Position numbers and translations under genes: made by a program. A DNA stretch of 64,000 nucleotides. It comes from Cotesia glomerata. Lineage: Eukaryota > Arthropoda > Insecta > Hymenoptera > Braconidae. The first letter of the stretch is position 1; each line of letters opens with the position of its first letter. The stretch spans positions 3,286,001 through 3,350,000 of the forward strand of contig NC_058160.1 in NCBI RefSeq assembly GCF_020080835.1. The letters are read 5' to 3'. This document shows positions 37,948 through 49,754 of this stretch, piece after piece. Under the pieces are notes generated by a model. The model ran no database searches and was not told the DNA's origin. It worked only from the letters and a program-made list of their open reading frames with translations.

Positions 37948-38505
37948 CTATGCATCATCGCTTTTATCGTGTACCTTATTTATCTCAACATCGTTTGTTG
38001 GTTTAACATTGTTTTCATTAGTTGGACCGCTTTCATGGTTCCTGTTGTCAATATTGTGCTCGACGAAACAGTGGACTTGTAAATCGACGAGGTTTCTAAA
38101 TGACGTGGAGCACGTTTGACATATAAACGCGTTCGGCAAATGAGTATCCACCGCGGATGAGGAGGAAGCAGGCAAATTGTTATCCTCAAATCGTGAATTT
38201 GGCACGTGAGATTCGACGGGTGATTTATTGCGGTCGCTAATCACTGATAAAGTAGGCAAGTGATATGCTCGTGACACCGAAGAAGGTATATCTGTCGCTG
38301 GGGTAAATGCTGATGGAGATGACGTCGGCGAAACTGGACATTGGGGGATAGGTTCGCCTTCATCTGATGACGCTTCACCGCTACTTGTTGTTGTCGTTGT
38401 AGTTGTTGTCGGGGGTATACTTTGTTGGTACTGAGACGCTGCTGTTTCTGGATCCCATTGACCTATTTTAGTTGGATCTTGGTCGTACAATTTTTTCGCC
38501 AACAC
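37948..38505 (-). other. shn: shn coding exon 4 (C-terminus)
   Basis: The acceptor is TTAACTTCAG|GTGTTGGCG. The first codon is GTG (Val), an internal codon rather than a start. The exon continues AKKLYDQDPTKIGQWDPE and then Pro/Thr/Ser-rich sequence with a poly-Thr run. It ends with one C2H2 finger (FICQTCSTSFRNLVDLQVH, then H after four residues). The stop is at 37948-37950. Confidence 0.9.
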
Positions 38506-41500
38506 CTGAAGTTAAATAAATAAATAAATTTATTAATTAAATCATTGGAATCAGACATCAGTTTAAAAAAATAAATTGGTACTGAAAAAAACATTTTTTT
38601 AAAATTGCATTGATAGTTTTTTTTAATTTTTATGGGTTGATATTTTTTTTATAATTTATTTGTTTAAAATATTATTAAAATTTATGACACTGAAATTTAC
38701 AAATTAGAAAACTTTTTCTGAAATTTATAAAATATTTTTAGATTTGTTTAAAAAAATAAATCGGTACTAAGAAAAATATTTTTAAAAAATACCATTGATA
38801 GTTTTTTAATATTTTTATGGATTGATATTTTTTTTATAATTTATTTGTTAAAATTTATGAAACTGAAATTTAAAAATTAGAAAATTTTTTCTGAAACTTG
38901 TAAAATATTTTTAGATTTGTTTAAAAAAATAAATTGGTACTGAGAAAAATATTTTTTAAAAATTGCATTGATAGTTTTGTAAAATTTTTATGGGTTGATA
39001 TTTTTTTTATAATTTATTTGTTTAAAATATTATTAAAATTTATGAAACTGAAATTGACAAATTAAATAATTTTTTCAGAATTTTATATAAAAATTAATTA
39101 AGCATATCTTACTTAATAATTTTAAAAATTTTATAGCAAATAAATTATGGCAAAAAAAAATTGACATGTAGAAATTAAAAAAAAATGCAATTATTCACAA
39201 ATAATTTTTTGGAACAAATTTTTTTGATAAATAAAATAAAAAAATTGTTAAGTGACTGCTAACTTTAATGTCATGGATTTTATAGCAATAAAATTGTCAT
39301 TAAAAAAATTTAATAAAAAAAACTCCAGGTGTGAAAAGTGAAAAAAAATTATTAGTAGAAAATTTTGGTAGCATTTTATTTTTTAATTGTAATTGATTTG
39401 TTATAAAAATAAAAAAAATGATGAAAATTAAGTTAACCGACATCTAAAAATTTTTAGAATTTTTTTTATTAAAAAAATTGCTACAAAAAAAATTTCCATT
39501 CGTAAAAAACTTGAAAAACTATAAGTGCAGTTTTTAAAAAATACTTTTTTGTGCTAATTTAAAAAATGAAAAAATAAAAATCGTCAGCTAACTTTATAAT
39601 ACTAAAGTTAGCCAACATTTTGAATTTTTGAATTTTTTTTTAATAATTAATTTAGACCAAAAAAATATTTTTTAAAAATTGCACTTTAAGTTTTTCAAGT
39701 TTGTTACAAATGAAATTATTTTTTTTATTTTTTTGCAATAATTTTTTTAATAAAAAAAAATACTAAAAATTATTAAATGTCGGCTAACTTAATTTTCATG
39801 CTAACTTTAGTATAAAAAAATGACTGATCAAATAGAGGGTAGGTAGTAACATAAATAAAAATAAATTTACCTGAAGACTGGCGAGACTATTATCACAATC
39901 AGTGGTGTCGATGTCATTTAAATTAACTCCTGACCTTTCCATTTCAGCGTAAGTGCCAAAAGGTAGTTTCCCAATGCATTCTAGCTTCATTATGTGCATT
40001 TTGCTTCTCAAGTGTTTGGCAAGGTGTCCATGTATCCGGAAGGCTATTTTACAATCAGTACACTTGAATGGCCGTGGATTGCTGGTCGTCGGAGCGCCAA
40101 AAGTCGACGTCATGCTGACCTTGTTGTGGTGAGAAACAGATCGCTCGTGTTTCGTCAAGTGGCCCTTGGTGCGAAAAGATACGGCGCAACTTTCGCATCT
40201 GAACGGTCGCTCGAAGTAATGGATGTTTATGTGAAGCTTCAATTGACTTGGCTTGTTGAATACTTTGTTACAAATTCCACATGTACTCCGGCCATCTTCT
40301 CCAATGCTGAAATTTTTTAATTATTATCATTAATTATTTTACATTTTTCTATATCATTATATTACACTATATCAAAATTTTATTAAGGTTAGGTTAAAAT
40401 TAACGTACGGAATATTTTTGTACTTTATGACAGGCTTGATTTTAGTAGCAGCCATATATATCATATTATTTTTTGATATCATGCTTCAATTATTTTTATA
40501 AAAATTTTAAATAAATTAATACGTTTTAAAATATGACTTTAACAAATAAAAATCCACAGTGGATGTGTTTGATCGAAATAAATATACTTATCCAGCAGTT
40601 TGGACTTTGTCACACATACTATAGCGTTTTGAATGTACTTCTATGGCTATATATTTTTTGCTAGGACAATATATTTGTCCAAAATAATATAATGCAGCAG
40701 CTTTTGTTAACTTAACAGATGTAAATAACATGATTAAATAATTATTGATGTTTTTTTATTAGCTACTGTCATAATTATGAAAATTAATTTAGCTGATATT
40801 TAATAGTTTTAAAAATTTTTGTAACAAATAAATTATAATAAAAAAATTGACAATTAGAAATTTTAAAAAATTAAAAATGCAATTTTTTTAAATAAACTTT
40901 TTTTGTTAAAAAAAATTAAAAAATTTTCAAGTGACTGCTAACTTTAATATCGTGTCATAATTTTTAAATTGAGAGACATTTAAGGAAGTTCGAGCGAATC
41001 TAATATAAAAAATAATTTCCAACTTTGACTTTTGAAATTAAGTATACGTATAAATAAATATGTCATTTATCTAATCCCAAAATTTAAAAAAGATTCACCG
41101 TTTAGTTACATAGATATTAAATTTAAAAAATCACATATTTTATCTCCTTATACACGGGCTCTTATGGCGGACAAACTTTTGTCGAGACTTTAATTATTTA
41201 TTTCAATATTAACCTCCCAACTTTAACGGATAAAAAACTAAACACAAGAAACTTGGATTATTGCAAAATATAAAAACAATTTAATAATAATACATTACCG
41301 ATATAATTTTTGAAATATTTAAAGTCAAATTTTATGTTAGTAACTCGTTTATCGTCAGCCATTTATTCGAATAAAGATTTGACAACATCGCGTCAACAGC
41401 TGAGAAAAAAAAAGGATAGAAGTATAGTTGAAGAGAGAGAAATGTTTAACTCACACACTCATCCACGTCTCAGTTATGGGTATAATTAAGCGCGCTATTG

Positions 41501-44500
41501 CCAAATCTGTTTATTTATTCCGGCAAGTAATAAATACCAAAGTCAATTTATTACTTTACTTAATTAAATAAGTCAAAATCATCAATTATTAAATTGTTTA
41601 AATTATTTTAAATTAAAATAAAGAATTTTGACGAATATTGGGAAGACTAAAATTTAAAAAAAATTTTAACATTATTTTGACTCATTAGTTACGCTCGAAC
41701 TTCCTTAATATTTTTTTTTACAATTTTGTAAAAAATAAATTGTAGCAATAAAGAAATTCCGTATGCAGAAATGATCGAAAATAATTTTTTTATATTGAGT
41801 TTTTTTTTGTTAAATAAAATCCAAATATGGTAAAATGTCTGATAATTTCAGTGTCATACATAATGCTGAAATCAAAAGACATTTTAACAACTCGCGCTTA
41901 TAATTCTTTCAAATTTTTACATATGAAATTATTTTACTACATTTTTTTTTCATTATATAATTTTTATAAAAATATCAAATGTTTGTCAATTTCTTCCAAC
42001 AAAAAAAATGATACTGAATTTAGAAGACATTTGAAAATTTTTTAGATTTTTATAACTAAATTATATTAAAAAGAAATTTAGGAAAAAATTCCACAATTCT
42101 AAATTAAAAAAAATTATAAGTGCGAATATTTGAAATATTTTTTTTTATAAATTTAAACACTTATTAGGTGTCTACTAATTTTAATATAAAAAAAAAAATT
42201 GTTATAATTTAAAATAAAAAAAAAAGTTTAAATCAAAATTCAAAAAAACTACAATATTTTCAAGATGTCTCTCCACGGTAATTTATTTTTTAAATTACGA
42301 CCAAAAAATGGTAAGATGTCTGCTAATTCTCGTAACATATTTGGCAACTATTAATCATACGACTCATTTAAAAAACATTAAATGCAACAATATGTAGCCG
42401 AAAAATAAAAGCAAGCTTTGATTTGCAACAACGGGTTCAATGAGCGTGACACAGCGGTCATACTGCTTATTCAATAATATGGTAAATATCACTAATTTTT
42501 ATTATTTTTCTCGATAAACAATATTGAAACTACCAATTATTAATAGCTTTAATGTTTCTTGGATATTTAATCTATTGATTTGAAATTTTTGGAATTTTTC
42601 ACATCACAATTTAATTATTTTTTTTTTTTTTTTCATTTGAATAAGTCTAATAGCATGTTTTCCATTTAACTACGTGTTAATTTGTTGCAACTAATAAATG
42701 TTATAACTTTTTAACAGGCTAGTAAAAAAATCCCAATTTTTTTAAGGAGCTTCAGTAAGCTTGTCAGAATAGTATATATTTTTTTCAATCGATTTTCATC
42801 ATTTTTTATTTACCGACAAATCATCCTTTTTTAATTAAATCTTTAAAAATCTATCAATAAAATATATAATAACAACAACAAAAAATATATCTACCTCACA
42901 TAGTTGGGAGCAACACCAGACGGTGGTAAAAATTCAGCCATGGGTTTTCCAGCACGTGAAGGTGAAGGCGACCTGAACCCAGGACCGGCAACAACCATTT
43001 TCCTCACTACATTATGCTGTTGCTTGATGCCCTCAACCACAGCCACACCAATCTGCTTGCCCAAGCCCTCAACATTAATCTTAACATCAGCCAGGACTCT
43101 CTCAGAATTATTCCTGGGATCATGTAGCGGCCTCAAGCCAATCTCATTAACCAATCTAGGTTCCATCGGTCTGAACTCCTTGGTATCAGGCTCCCTCTCC
43201 TTGAATTCCGAACAAGGAACCTTGAATTCCAACCCAGCACTCACAGGTCTCATAGGTCTCTCGTACCTAGCTTCCCTACCCGGGGACGGAATGAAGTCTT
43301 GTCTCTCATGACTAGCAACAGCTTCTCTAGTCTCATTGCCCAAGGGCTTTAGCTCCTGACCAACCTCCGGGTAGTTTCTTCCGATCAAATACTCCTGAGT
43401 ATTAGCTCTCGGCCTCAAGAGTTCCTGCGAATGCAGGGACTCAATATCAAAGGGCCTTCTTTCACTCTTGGCCTCCACTTTCTGTCCAACATCTTCTTTC
43501 TTCCCAGCAAACTGCATCCTACTAGGATCCGTATAAGTAACAGTAGGCGTCGAACTGGAGAACAAACTTCCCCTGGAATTCTCCAACTTGCTCCCAGAAA
43601 AAACTTTCTTCTCAACCTTAAAACCTCCCACCCGATACTGCTGCTTGATTTTGCTATCCATGACATGTCTCTCCGTCAAGTAAGCCTGGAGCATGTGTCC
43701 TTCTGCATCAGGTTTCCACTCTCTTCCCGGAGGTAGTCTCTCCATAGTCTGGACAATCGTCTGCATCAAAATCGGCTCTGAAACAGGCGTAAGAATATCA
43801 ACCGAAGACCTCTTCGCACAATCCAGACCCGCGGATTTCGTGGTCAAATCCATCGGCTGGGTAGCTCGAGTGCCCTGATGATCTTCAGCTTCACTAGTTA
43901 AACCTTCAATAATTTCTTCCTTAGCCTCTTCAACCTTCGTAGACCTTATCACACTGTCTCTAGAACTATCCAGCGACCTGCTAGGAAAATAATACCGATT
44001 ACTAGCCTCACTCTGAATAACCGTCGCAGAAGTCACTGAACCCGTACTAGCAGTCGTCGTAGTAGCCGTCGAAGTGCTCGTAGACAGCAGAGTAGTAAGA
44101 GCATAAGGATAAGTCGCAGGTCTACAAGCAGGAACCAGCCCAGGAATTTGAAGCCTGTTCTTACTAGGCTGAGACAAAATTAGCAAACTTCTAGCCGCTT
44201 CATGCTCATCAGTTCCAGACTCTTCACTCTCTTCATTATCACTTTCATCATCTTCTTCCTCAGAAGACTCTTCAGCGTTTTCTCCGCCACCAGCAGTCAA
44301 CCTTGCGATCGCTTCTTTGTCAATATTCTCATCACAAACAGTCGTAGGAACCGGATCAATCCCCAATTCCCGGCACTTTTTGTAATGCGCTTTAGACTTC
44401 ATGTGCTTGGTCAAGTTCCCCTTTGTTTTGAAGCTAAACGAGCAGTACTTGCAGGTGTAAGGTCTCACGTCTGTGTGTGTCCTGATATGTTTCTTCAGCA

Positions 44501-47500
44501 TCGAAGGCTTTTTACACCGGATACCACACTCTTCACAGACATATCTTCCTCTACCTCGGCCTCTCACGTAGGTGTAGTCTTCATTGCTCTCAAAACCACC
44601 ATCAAAAATTTTGATCCTCCGGGCCATCTTTTGCGCACTATCACTGTCTGGACTTGGAGAAGAATTCAGCTTGACAGGTTTGTAAGACGAGTGAGTGAGC
44701 AGCAGCTCTTGTTTCTTCCACGCGATAGTGTAACCAGAGCTTCGGTTTCGCGAGTCGTAGTTCGCGAGGTTCCTGTCAGGACGGAGGTCGTTGAATATTT
44801 TCCAATTGGAGTACATAGAAAGGTGATGCTGCTGCGTGACGTACATCGGCTGTGGTCGATTCAGAGTGCAGTAATACACTCTCGTCGAGCACTTGAGACC
44901 TAGATATGTATATGCGTGTCCATTTAAATACAGCTGTCCATATGACTTCCTGGGTCTCGGCGTTTCCGGACTGATCAGGGGCTGAGTGTACGGAGTCGGT
45001 GTGATTCCGTGATGTCTTTTGGGCGTAAAAGTCCCAGGTTTTAACGGCAAAGACGAGGGTCGAAGGAATTTAGTGGTTTTTTCTTCAACTTCTCTTTCTA
45101 ACGAAGGTGACTGCTTGCTATCTAGACTGACAATCAGTTCCGGTGAAGACTTCGGCTCTTGCTGAATGCTCGCAGTATCTAGATCCATTATTATCACCGG
45201 TGGAACGCTCTCAGCACGTGCTCGGCCGTTTAAAAACACACCATTAGCAACCGTTTCCGGTGACATTCTCACCCTTCCTTCTCCATGCTCGTATTTGGTG
45301 ACCAAGGGACTTCTTCGGTCAGCAATGGAACCATCGTCTCCCCAGCTTGCAGGTCGCTTCCGGTTTTCAGTCAGCTTTGGTGAGGATCTTTCAAAATTCA
45401 CATTTCCATTACTATTAACATTAACATTATCGATCTTAAAATTTTTATCATAATTATCCTTGAGTTTGTACTTAGAATTTTTGTGGATATGACGATCAAA
45501 ATTGTTATCTACCTCTGGATTGTTATTGTTCTTAAAATCACAAGACGACAGCCTGCGGTACTTGTTGTCACCTTGGGCAATTTTAGGTGAAATAACTCCC
45601 CCATTAGTCGGATGCTTGAACCCGACTTTCGGATCCTTGGCCAGATCCAGGGGCGTGAAAAGCGGCTTGACAGATTCTTCTGGTCCAGGAATACCCGGTA
45701 CGTAGGGCGTTGTTGCTCCAACTTTAACAGGACTCGCCAGATCCAGCGGCTGAGCTCCCGGGACAGGTAATTTGTAAGAATCCGTTTGAGGCTGTGATAT
45801 GTCACTCATAAGTGTGTGCGGTCCCGGCATTCCTGGAACATATGGGATTATTTTTCCACCATGCATGATGCTTGATATTCCCGAGGGAAGAGTCAGCGGA
45901 TTGTAGGCAGTGATTGTCAGTGGGTTCAACCTCGGCTCGAGATAATTCCCGTAGCAGGTCATTGTTGGCGCGATGTTTGGAGTTGATATGTTTGGTATGA
46001 TTGGTGCCAGCATTTGAGGCGCATTTGGCATAGATATGGAGTTTGACAATGAATTAGTGACACTGCTGCTGACTGAAGTCCCACCGGGTGGTTTGTGGAC
46101 CATAGTGCCTCCAGAGTGCAAGCTCGACCTCACGACTATCGAAGAAGTCTCAGAAGATCCAGATTTGCTGTTGTGATTGGTCATATCATCGCTGGGCGAA
46201 TTAGTTTGTCGCGGTTCTATTCGCATGGTTTTTGTTTCACCAGTGTTGTCCAGGATTCTCACTTGTCCGCCGAACATCTGCAAGGAGTTCGGTCTCGGGT
46301 ACTTTGACAGCTCTTCAAGAGACCTGAGACTCGTAGGAGGAACGGTCAGCTCGGTTAAACGGTGTTTCTTTACTGGTGGAGTGTAAGCGTCGACCAGTCT
46401 GGTATTTCCCAGCAAAGGACCCGGCGAAGGAAGCGGTTTCACGGTGTTGTAATACTCTGACTTGGTGTCATCATTATCACGTTTCTCCAAGTCCAATTGG
46501 AAGTCCCGCTTTGGACTCGGAGATGAGGAAGACGATGAAGAAGACGATAGTGATGATGAGGAAGAAGAAACTTTGCAGTAATAACGCTTGTGAGCTTCTA
46601 AATTATCAGCGCTGGTGTAGGAAATTTTACAGTTTGCGCAGACAAAATCGTCACGATTTTTCAACAGCAAATCTTTTATTATAGATCCTTGATTCTCTGT
46701 CTGCAAGTGTAAATTTAATTGTGGCTTTTGGTTTTTATCCTCCTGGGTTTCGCTTAGATGCCGCTTTCGCGAGGAGAGAACATCTTCGGGAGAGGAAGAC
46801 AAATTTAGCGGCTGCTCGGAGGGTTTTGCTGGCTGTGATTGTTGTCGGTGCATTAATTTATGGAGTCGCGGATCTACTGCTTCGACGATTGCCTGATTGT
46901 CGGTGATAATCTTGTCAATGTGTTCTTGGAGTTGCTCCGCATTTGGCTTTATAGGACCTGTTGACGTTCCGTTCGAGCTGCTAGATATGATAGATGATGA
47001 TGATAATAATAAAGAAGTGGAAGTAGAAATAGTTGTCGCAACCGGAGATACAGACAAACTTTCCGGGTCGTTATTTACGGACTCAAGAGCGGTGTGAAAC
47101 TTTGGCTTGTAGATCTTGCCAGTTTTAACTGTCTTGGTAGCAGCTTCGAGGTGGTTTGAAGCTGCTACTGAGGATGCCAGAGGAGGTGGCGTTCCCGTTC
47201 CGTTGCTTGCGCTGTCTGATAAACTTATGTCCGAATCTTCTGACACCTTTAATGAATATAGAACGGTTATAAATAAAATTACAAGATTAATATTGAGGGG
47301 GAACACCACTGTGAAAATCGAAAAAAAGAGGTGATTTTCGGGAATTTTTTTGACAGGGAAAATAAAGGAATTTGCACGGAAAAAAAGTAAACTGTAATAA
47401 ATAACAGTCGATTTATAATAAGTAGTGATCAACTGCTAAAAATTACCATTTCAAACAGTAAAATCGTGATTTTACTATTCACATTATAATATTTACAATT

Positions 47501-49427
47501 TAAACGTTACAATTTACTCTTTACATGGAAGAAAAAACTATTTCAAACAGTAATATTCGCTATGTAAATTTCTAAAATGTTAAAGTATAATAATTAAGAA
47601 TTCAGACTTTGATATTTATCATTTCATACCTAAAAAATGATCTTATGATATGTAAAAAGTATAAAATAAAGTTAGTAAATTTCTAATACAAGCAACGTCA
47701 ATATTTACAAAGTAAAATGGTAAATTTTAAATGCAACGCTAAAAATCAAACTGTAATTATTGACTTGCTTGGACTGGTAAAATGTATATTTTAAAAGTAG
47801 AATTTTTACTGTTTCAAATGTTAAATTCTCCCAGAATGAGACCCCCTTCTCTTTCATCTGAGTTCCCTTTCTCCTCATAATATGGACTACATATTAAAAT
47901 GTCAATTTTTACTGTTTGAAACTGTAATTTTTTAAGATGAAAGAGTCGTTATTTACTGTAGTGACAGCTACTAATCACTTATTTTGGATATTAAATTATA
48001 AATTGTGGCTTTTATACTTTCTACATTAAGTTCTGTAATATTTATATTTTTGCCACCCCGATGTCCGCTTTACTGTTTGAAACTATAAAAATTAACCGGA
48101 ATCCGAGTGAATATTACAGTTTACTTTTTTCCGTGTGGGAATCGGGTTTTTTTTTATTTTATTAAGGGTACATTAAAAATTATTACCCTAAATTTGTATT
48201 AAAAAATATTTAATTATTACAAAGTTATTAACAATCTCGTCGAGCACTGGAGAAAATTTCCCCCCTCCACGGTCGGTTCGATAACTCGAAAACAGATCAT
48301 CTGAAAATAAAAACCCAAATTGTTTTTTAATCAGTAAGGATGTAGTTATCATCGCACGGACGGAATTTGAAAGATTTTTATTTTAAAGATTTTTTCAACC
48401 GGGTTAAAACAAAAAAAAAAATAGTAAGAATAGTGAGAAAATTTTCAATCAGTCGCCATTTTTTTTTAAATTAAAATTTTCAAAACTCCGTACGTGCGAC
48501 GATAACTACATCCTTAATGATTAAAAAGCAATTTGAGTTTTTATTTTCAGATGATCCGTTTTTGAGTTATCGAACCGACCATGGCGGGGGAAATTTTTTC
48601 TAGTGCTCTACGAGATTTTTAATAACTTTGTAATAAATATTTTTTAATAAAAATTTAGGGTAATAATATTTAATGTACCCTTAATAAAATAAAAAAAATC
48701 CGATCCCCAAATTCCTTTATTTTCCCTGTCAAAAAAATTCCCGAACATCACCTCTTTTTTTCGATCGTCACAGTGGTGTTCCTCCTTAATTATTTAATAT
48801 AAAAATCAGAATTATTGATAATTTATATTAAATAAAAATAAAAATTACCTTCGTTTGATCAGCCGTTCCCTCGGCTTTGGCGGTGTGGGCTCGCGACCGT
48901 CGGTGTTTGTACAAATTAGACTTTGTCTTAAAAGCGAACCCGCAGAGCAGACACGGATATGGTCGCTCGTTGGTGTGCGCTCTTATATGCTTTTGAAGAA
49001 CGCTCGGCTTGGAGCAGGACATCTTGCAGTAAGGACACACGTATCCCGTTTTTTTGGTCTCAGTGGGGTCGCTGCTGCTTTCGGAAGACTCCTTTGCCTT
49101 GGAAGACTCTTTGCTGCTGTTGTTGTTGTTGTTGTTGTTATTGTTGCTGCTCTTGGTGACGTCACTAGCGGGAGCTCGTCGAGTGACTTCGGAGGAGTCA
49201 GTTTGGTGAATGATTGTTTTGACTGAATCCTTCGAGATTTCCAGCGGTGACGACACCTCGACAGTCGCCATCTTTTTGAACTTTTTGTGTAAGTACTTTG
49301 ACTCTCCATCGTTGTTGTTGTTGTTATTGTTGGTGTTATTATTATTATTATTATTGTTATTTGTACTTGGATTTGTTTTGTTATTGTTGTTACAACTAGT
49401 GTTGTTTGCTAACTGAGGGTCTGTCAT
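37948..49427 (-). CDS. shn: Schnurri (HIVEP-type large zinc-finger transcription factor)
   Basis: In Drosophila, Shn joins Mad/Medea at BMP/Dpp silencer elements and represses targets such as brinker. Four coding exons, 49427-48849, 47246-42895, 40306-39871 and 38505-37948, join with matching phases (0, 2/1, 0) into about 1974 residues. Drosophila Shn is about 2500. Fingers in order are: first pair at 129-181 (YVCPYCK, then RPYPCLLCG); single CCHC-type finger near 395; second pair at about 1095-1147 (YVCEECGIRCKKPSMLKKH), followed by an acidic run; three fingers in exon 3; a single C2H2 finger in exon 4. LQEHIDKIITDNQAIV and YVPGxPGP are HIVEP-family motifs. Four PxDLS-like sites may bind CtBP. 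Poly-Asn tracts mark the N-terminus. The start is the first ATG in the frame. Transposons fill the introns. Confidence 0.94.
38560..39110. repeat. Three-copy tandem repeat in shn intron 3
   Basis: AAAT(T/C)GGTACTGA-type starts recur at about 38572, 38757 and 38932 (spacing about 180 bp). Each is followed by TTGCATTGATAGTTTT and TTTTTTATAATTTATTTG. The units are diverged and non-coding. Confidence 0.7.
39417..39800. mobile_element. GTTAGCCGAC-type MITE pair in shn intron 3
   Basis: ATGAAAATTAAGTTAACCGACAT opens and GTCAGCTAACTTTA closes the first element. ACTAAAGTTAGCCAAC opens and GTCGGCTAACTTAATTTTCAT closes the second. The right end lies about 70 bp from the exon 3 donor. Confidence 0.75.
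39871..40306 (-). other. shn: shn coding exon 3 (C-terminal finger triplet)
   Basis: The acceptor is AAATTTCAG|CATTGGAG and the donor is CTTCAG|GTAAAT. It encodes three C2H2 fingers: CGICNKVFNKPSQLKLH, RPFRCESCAVSFRTKGHLTKH and RPFKCTDCKIAFRIHGHLAKH. LECIGKLPFGTYAEMERSGV follows, a stretch I associate with insect Shn. In Drosophila this C-terminal triplet is the part needed for complex formation at Dpp silencer elements. Its presence separates this gene from vertebrate-style HIVEP1/2. Confidence 0.92.
40984..41704. mobile_element. TTAA-flanked MITE in shn intron 2
   Basis: The 721 bp element has ends GGAAGTTCGAGCG and CGCTCGAACTTCC, with TTAA directly outside (40980-40983 and 41705-41708). 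The termini match the 450 bp element at 961-1410 except for a single base in the core, so both were probably moved by the same transposase. The interiors differ. No open frame of note is present. Confidence 0.8.
41705..42894. other. Rest of shn intron 2
   Basis: This is AT-rich, with degraded MITE-like stretches (about 41860-42180) and no exon signal. The left part of the intron (40310-40979) includes a further GTTAGC-type fragment at about 40780-40960. Confidence 0.5.
42895..47246 (-). other. shn: shn coding exon 2 (4352 bp, second ZAS pair)
   Basis: The acceptor is CATTAAAG|GTGTCAGAAG (AG at 47248-47247). The donor is TATGTGAG|GTAGAT (GT at 42894-42893). This donor, not the neighbouring GTGAGG, is required for the phase of the next exon. 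The open frame upstream of 47246 is intron sequence and should not be counted as protein. The exon encodes the CCHC finger, the PYVPGxPGP/PLDLA modules (about 663-735), the second ZAS finger pair and its acidic tail EESSEEEDDESDNEE, and a long charged, low-complexity region. Confidence 0.92.
47296..48785. mobile_element. Fold-back element copy B filling shn intron 1
   Basis: This is the same element as 35781-36510: it opens GGGGGAACACCACTGTGA and closes TCACAGTGGTGTTCCTCC, with TTAA after the right end. It is 1490 bp long because another element (47375-48135) is inserted in its left arm. It occupies about 93% of the intron 47247-48848 and leaves roughly 50-60 bp of original intron at each splice site. 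Confidence 0.85.
47375..48135. mobile_element. CACGG-ended element nested in the fold-back element
   Basis: The left end is CACGGAAAAAAAGTAAACTG and the right end CAGTTTACTTTTTTCCGTG, 761 bp apart. TG flanks both sides (47373-47374 and 48136-48137). Removing the insert and one TG restores the uninterrupted arm seen in copy A (AATTTxGGAATCGGG). The interior contains repeated (T)TTTACTGTTTGAAA-type motifs and no open frame. Another copy is at 53966-54722. Confidence 0.85.
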
Positions 49428-49444
49428 TGCCGCTGCTTGAGTCT
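48849..49444 (-). other. shn: shn coding exon 1 (first ZAS finger pair)
   Basis: The acceptor is TTGTTACAG|AGACTCAAG (AG at 49446-49445). The donor is ACGAAG|GTAATT (GT at 48848-48847). The ATG lies 17 bp inside the exon (49427), with a purine at -3. The reading frame stays open back to the acceptor, which would be in phase 1. Residues 1-104 are rich in Asn and Ser. KYLHKKFKKM at 44-53 is basic. The paired C2H2 fingers at 129-181 form the N-terminal ZAS domain, which in HIVEP proteins binds kappaB-like DNA. Confidence 0.9.
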
Positions 49445-49721
49445 CTGTAACAAAAAATAGTAAATTATCAGTAAATTTGAAAATTTGTTATTATAATTAA
49501 TAATAATAATAATAATTATTTTTTTTAATTAGTCTGAATTGGTAAAAATTTTGAGAAAATGATTTTTTTTTATCTTTTATATTTTATTTAAAATTTGTAA
49601 TAATAAAAATAAATAAATAAATAGCAATAACAACAATAATAATAATAATATTTTTTTTTTTTATAAAAGTATTGTATAAATAATAATGATAATAATAATA
49701 ATAATAATTTATGTTTTTCAA

Positions 49722-49754
<33 letters not shown>

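Noticed and set aside
42904..47334. Many plus-strand open frames of 60-230 codons opposite shn exon 2
   Set aside because: They are antisense shadows of a long GC-richer coding exon and have no domains.
47247..47432. N-terminal 62 residues of the 1513-codon open frame on the minus strand
   Set aside because: They are intron and transposon sequence. The acceptor at 47248-47247 starts the real exon at V of VSEDSD, in phase with exon 1.
48855..49416. Plus-strand frames with poly-Cys, poly-Leu or poly-Val opposite shn exon 1
   Set aside because: They are complements of AAC/AAT repeats coding poly-Asn in shn.
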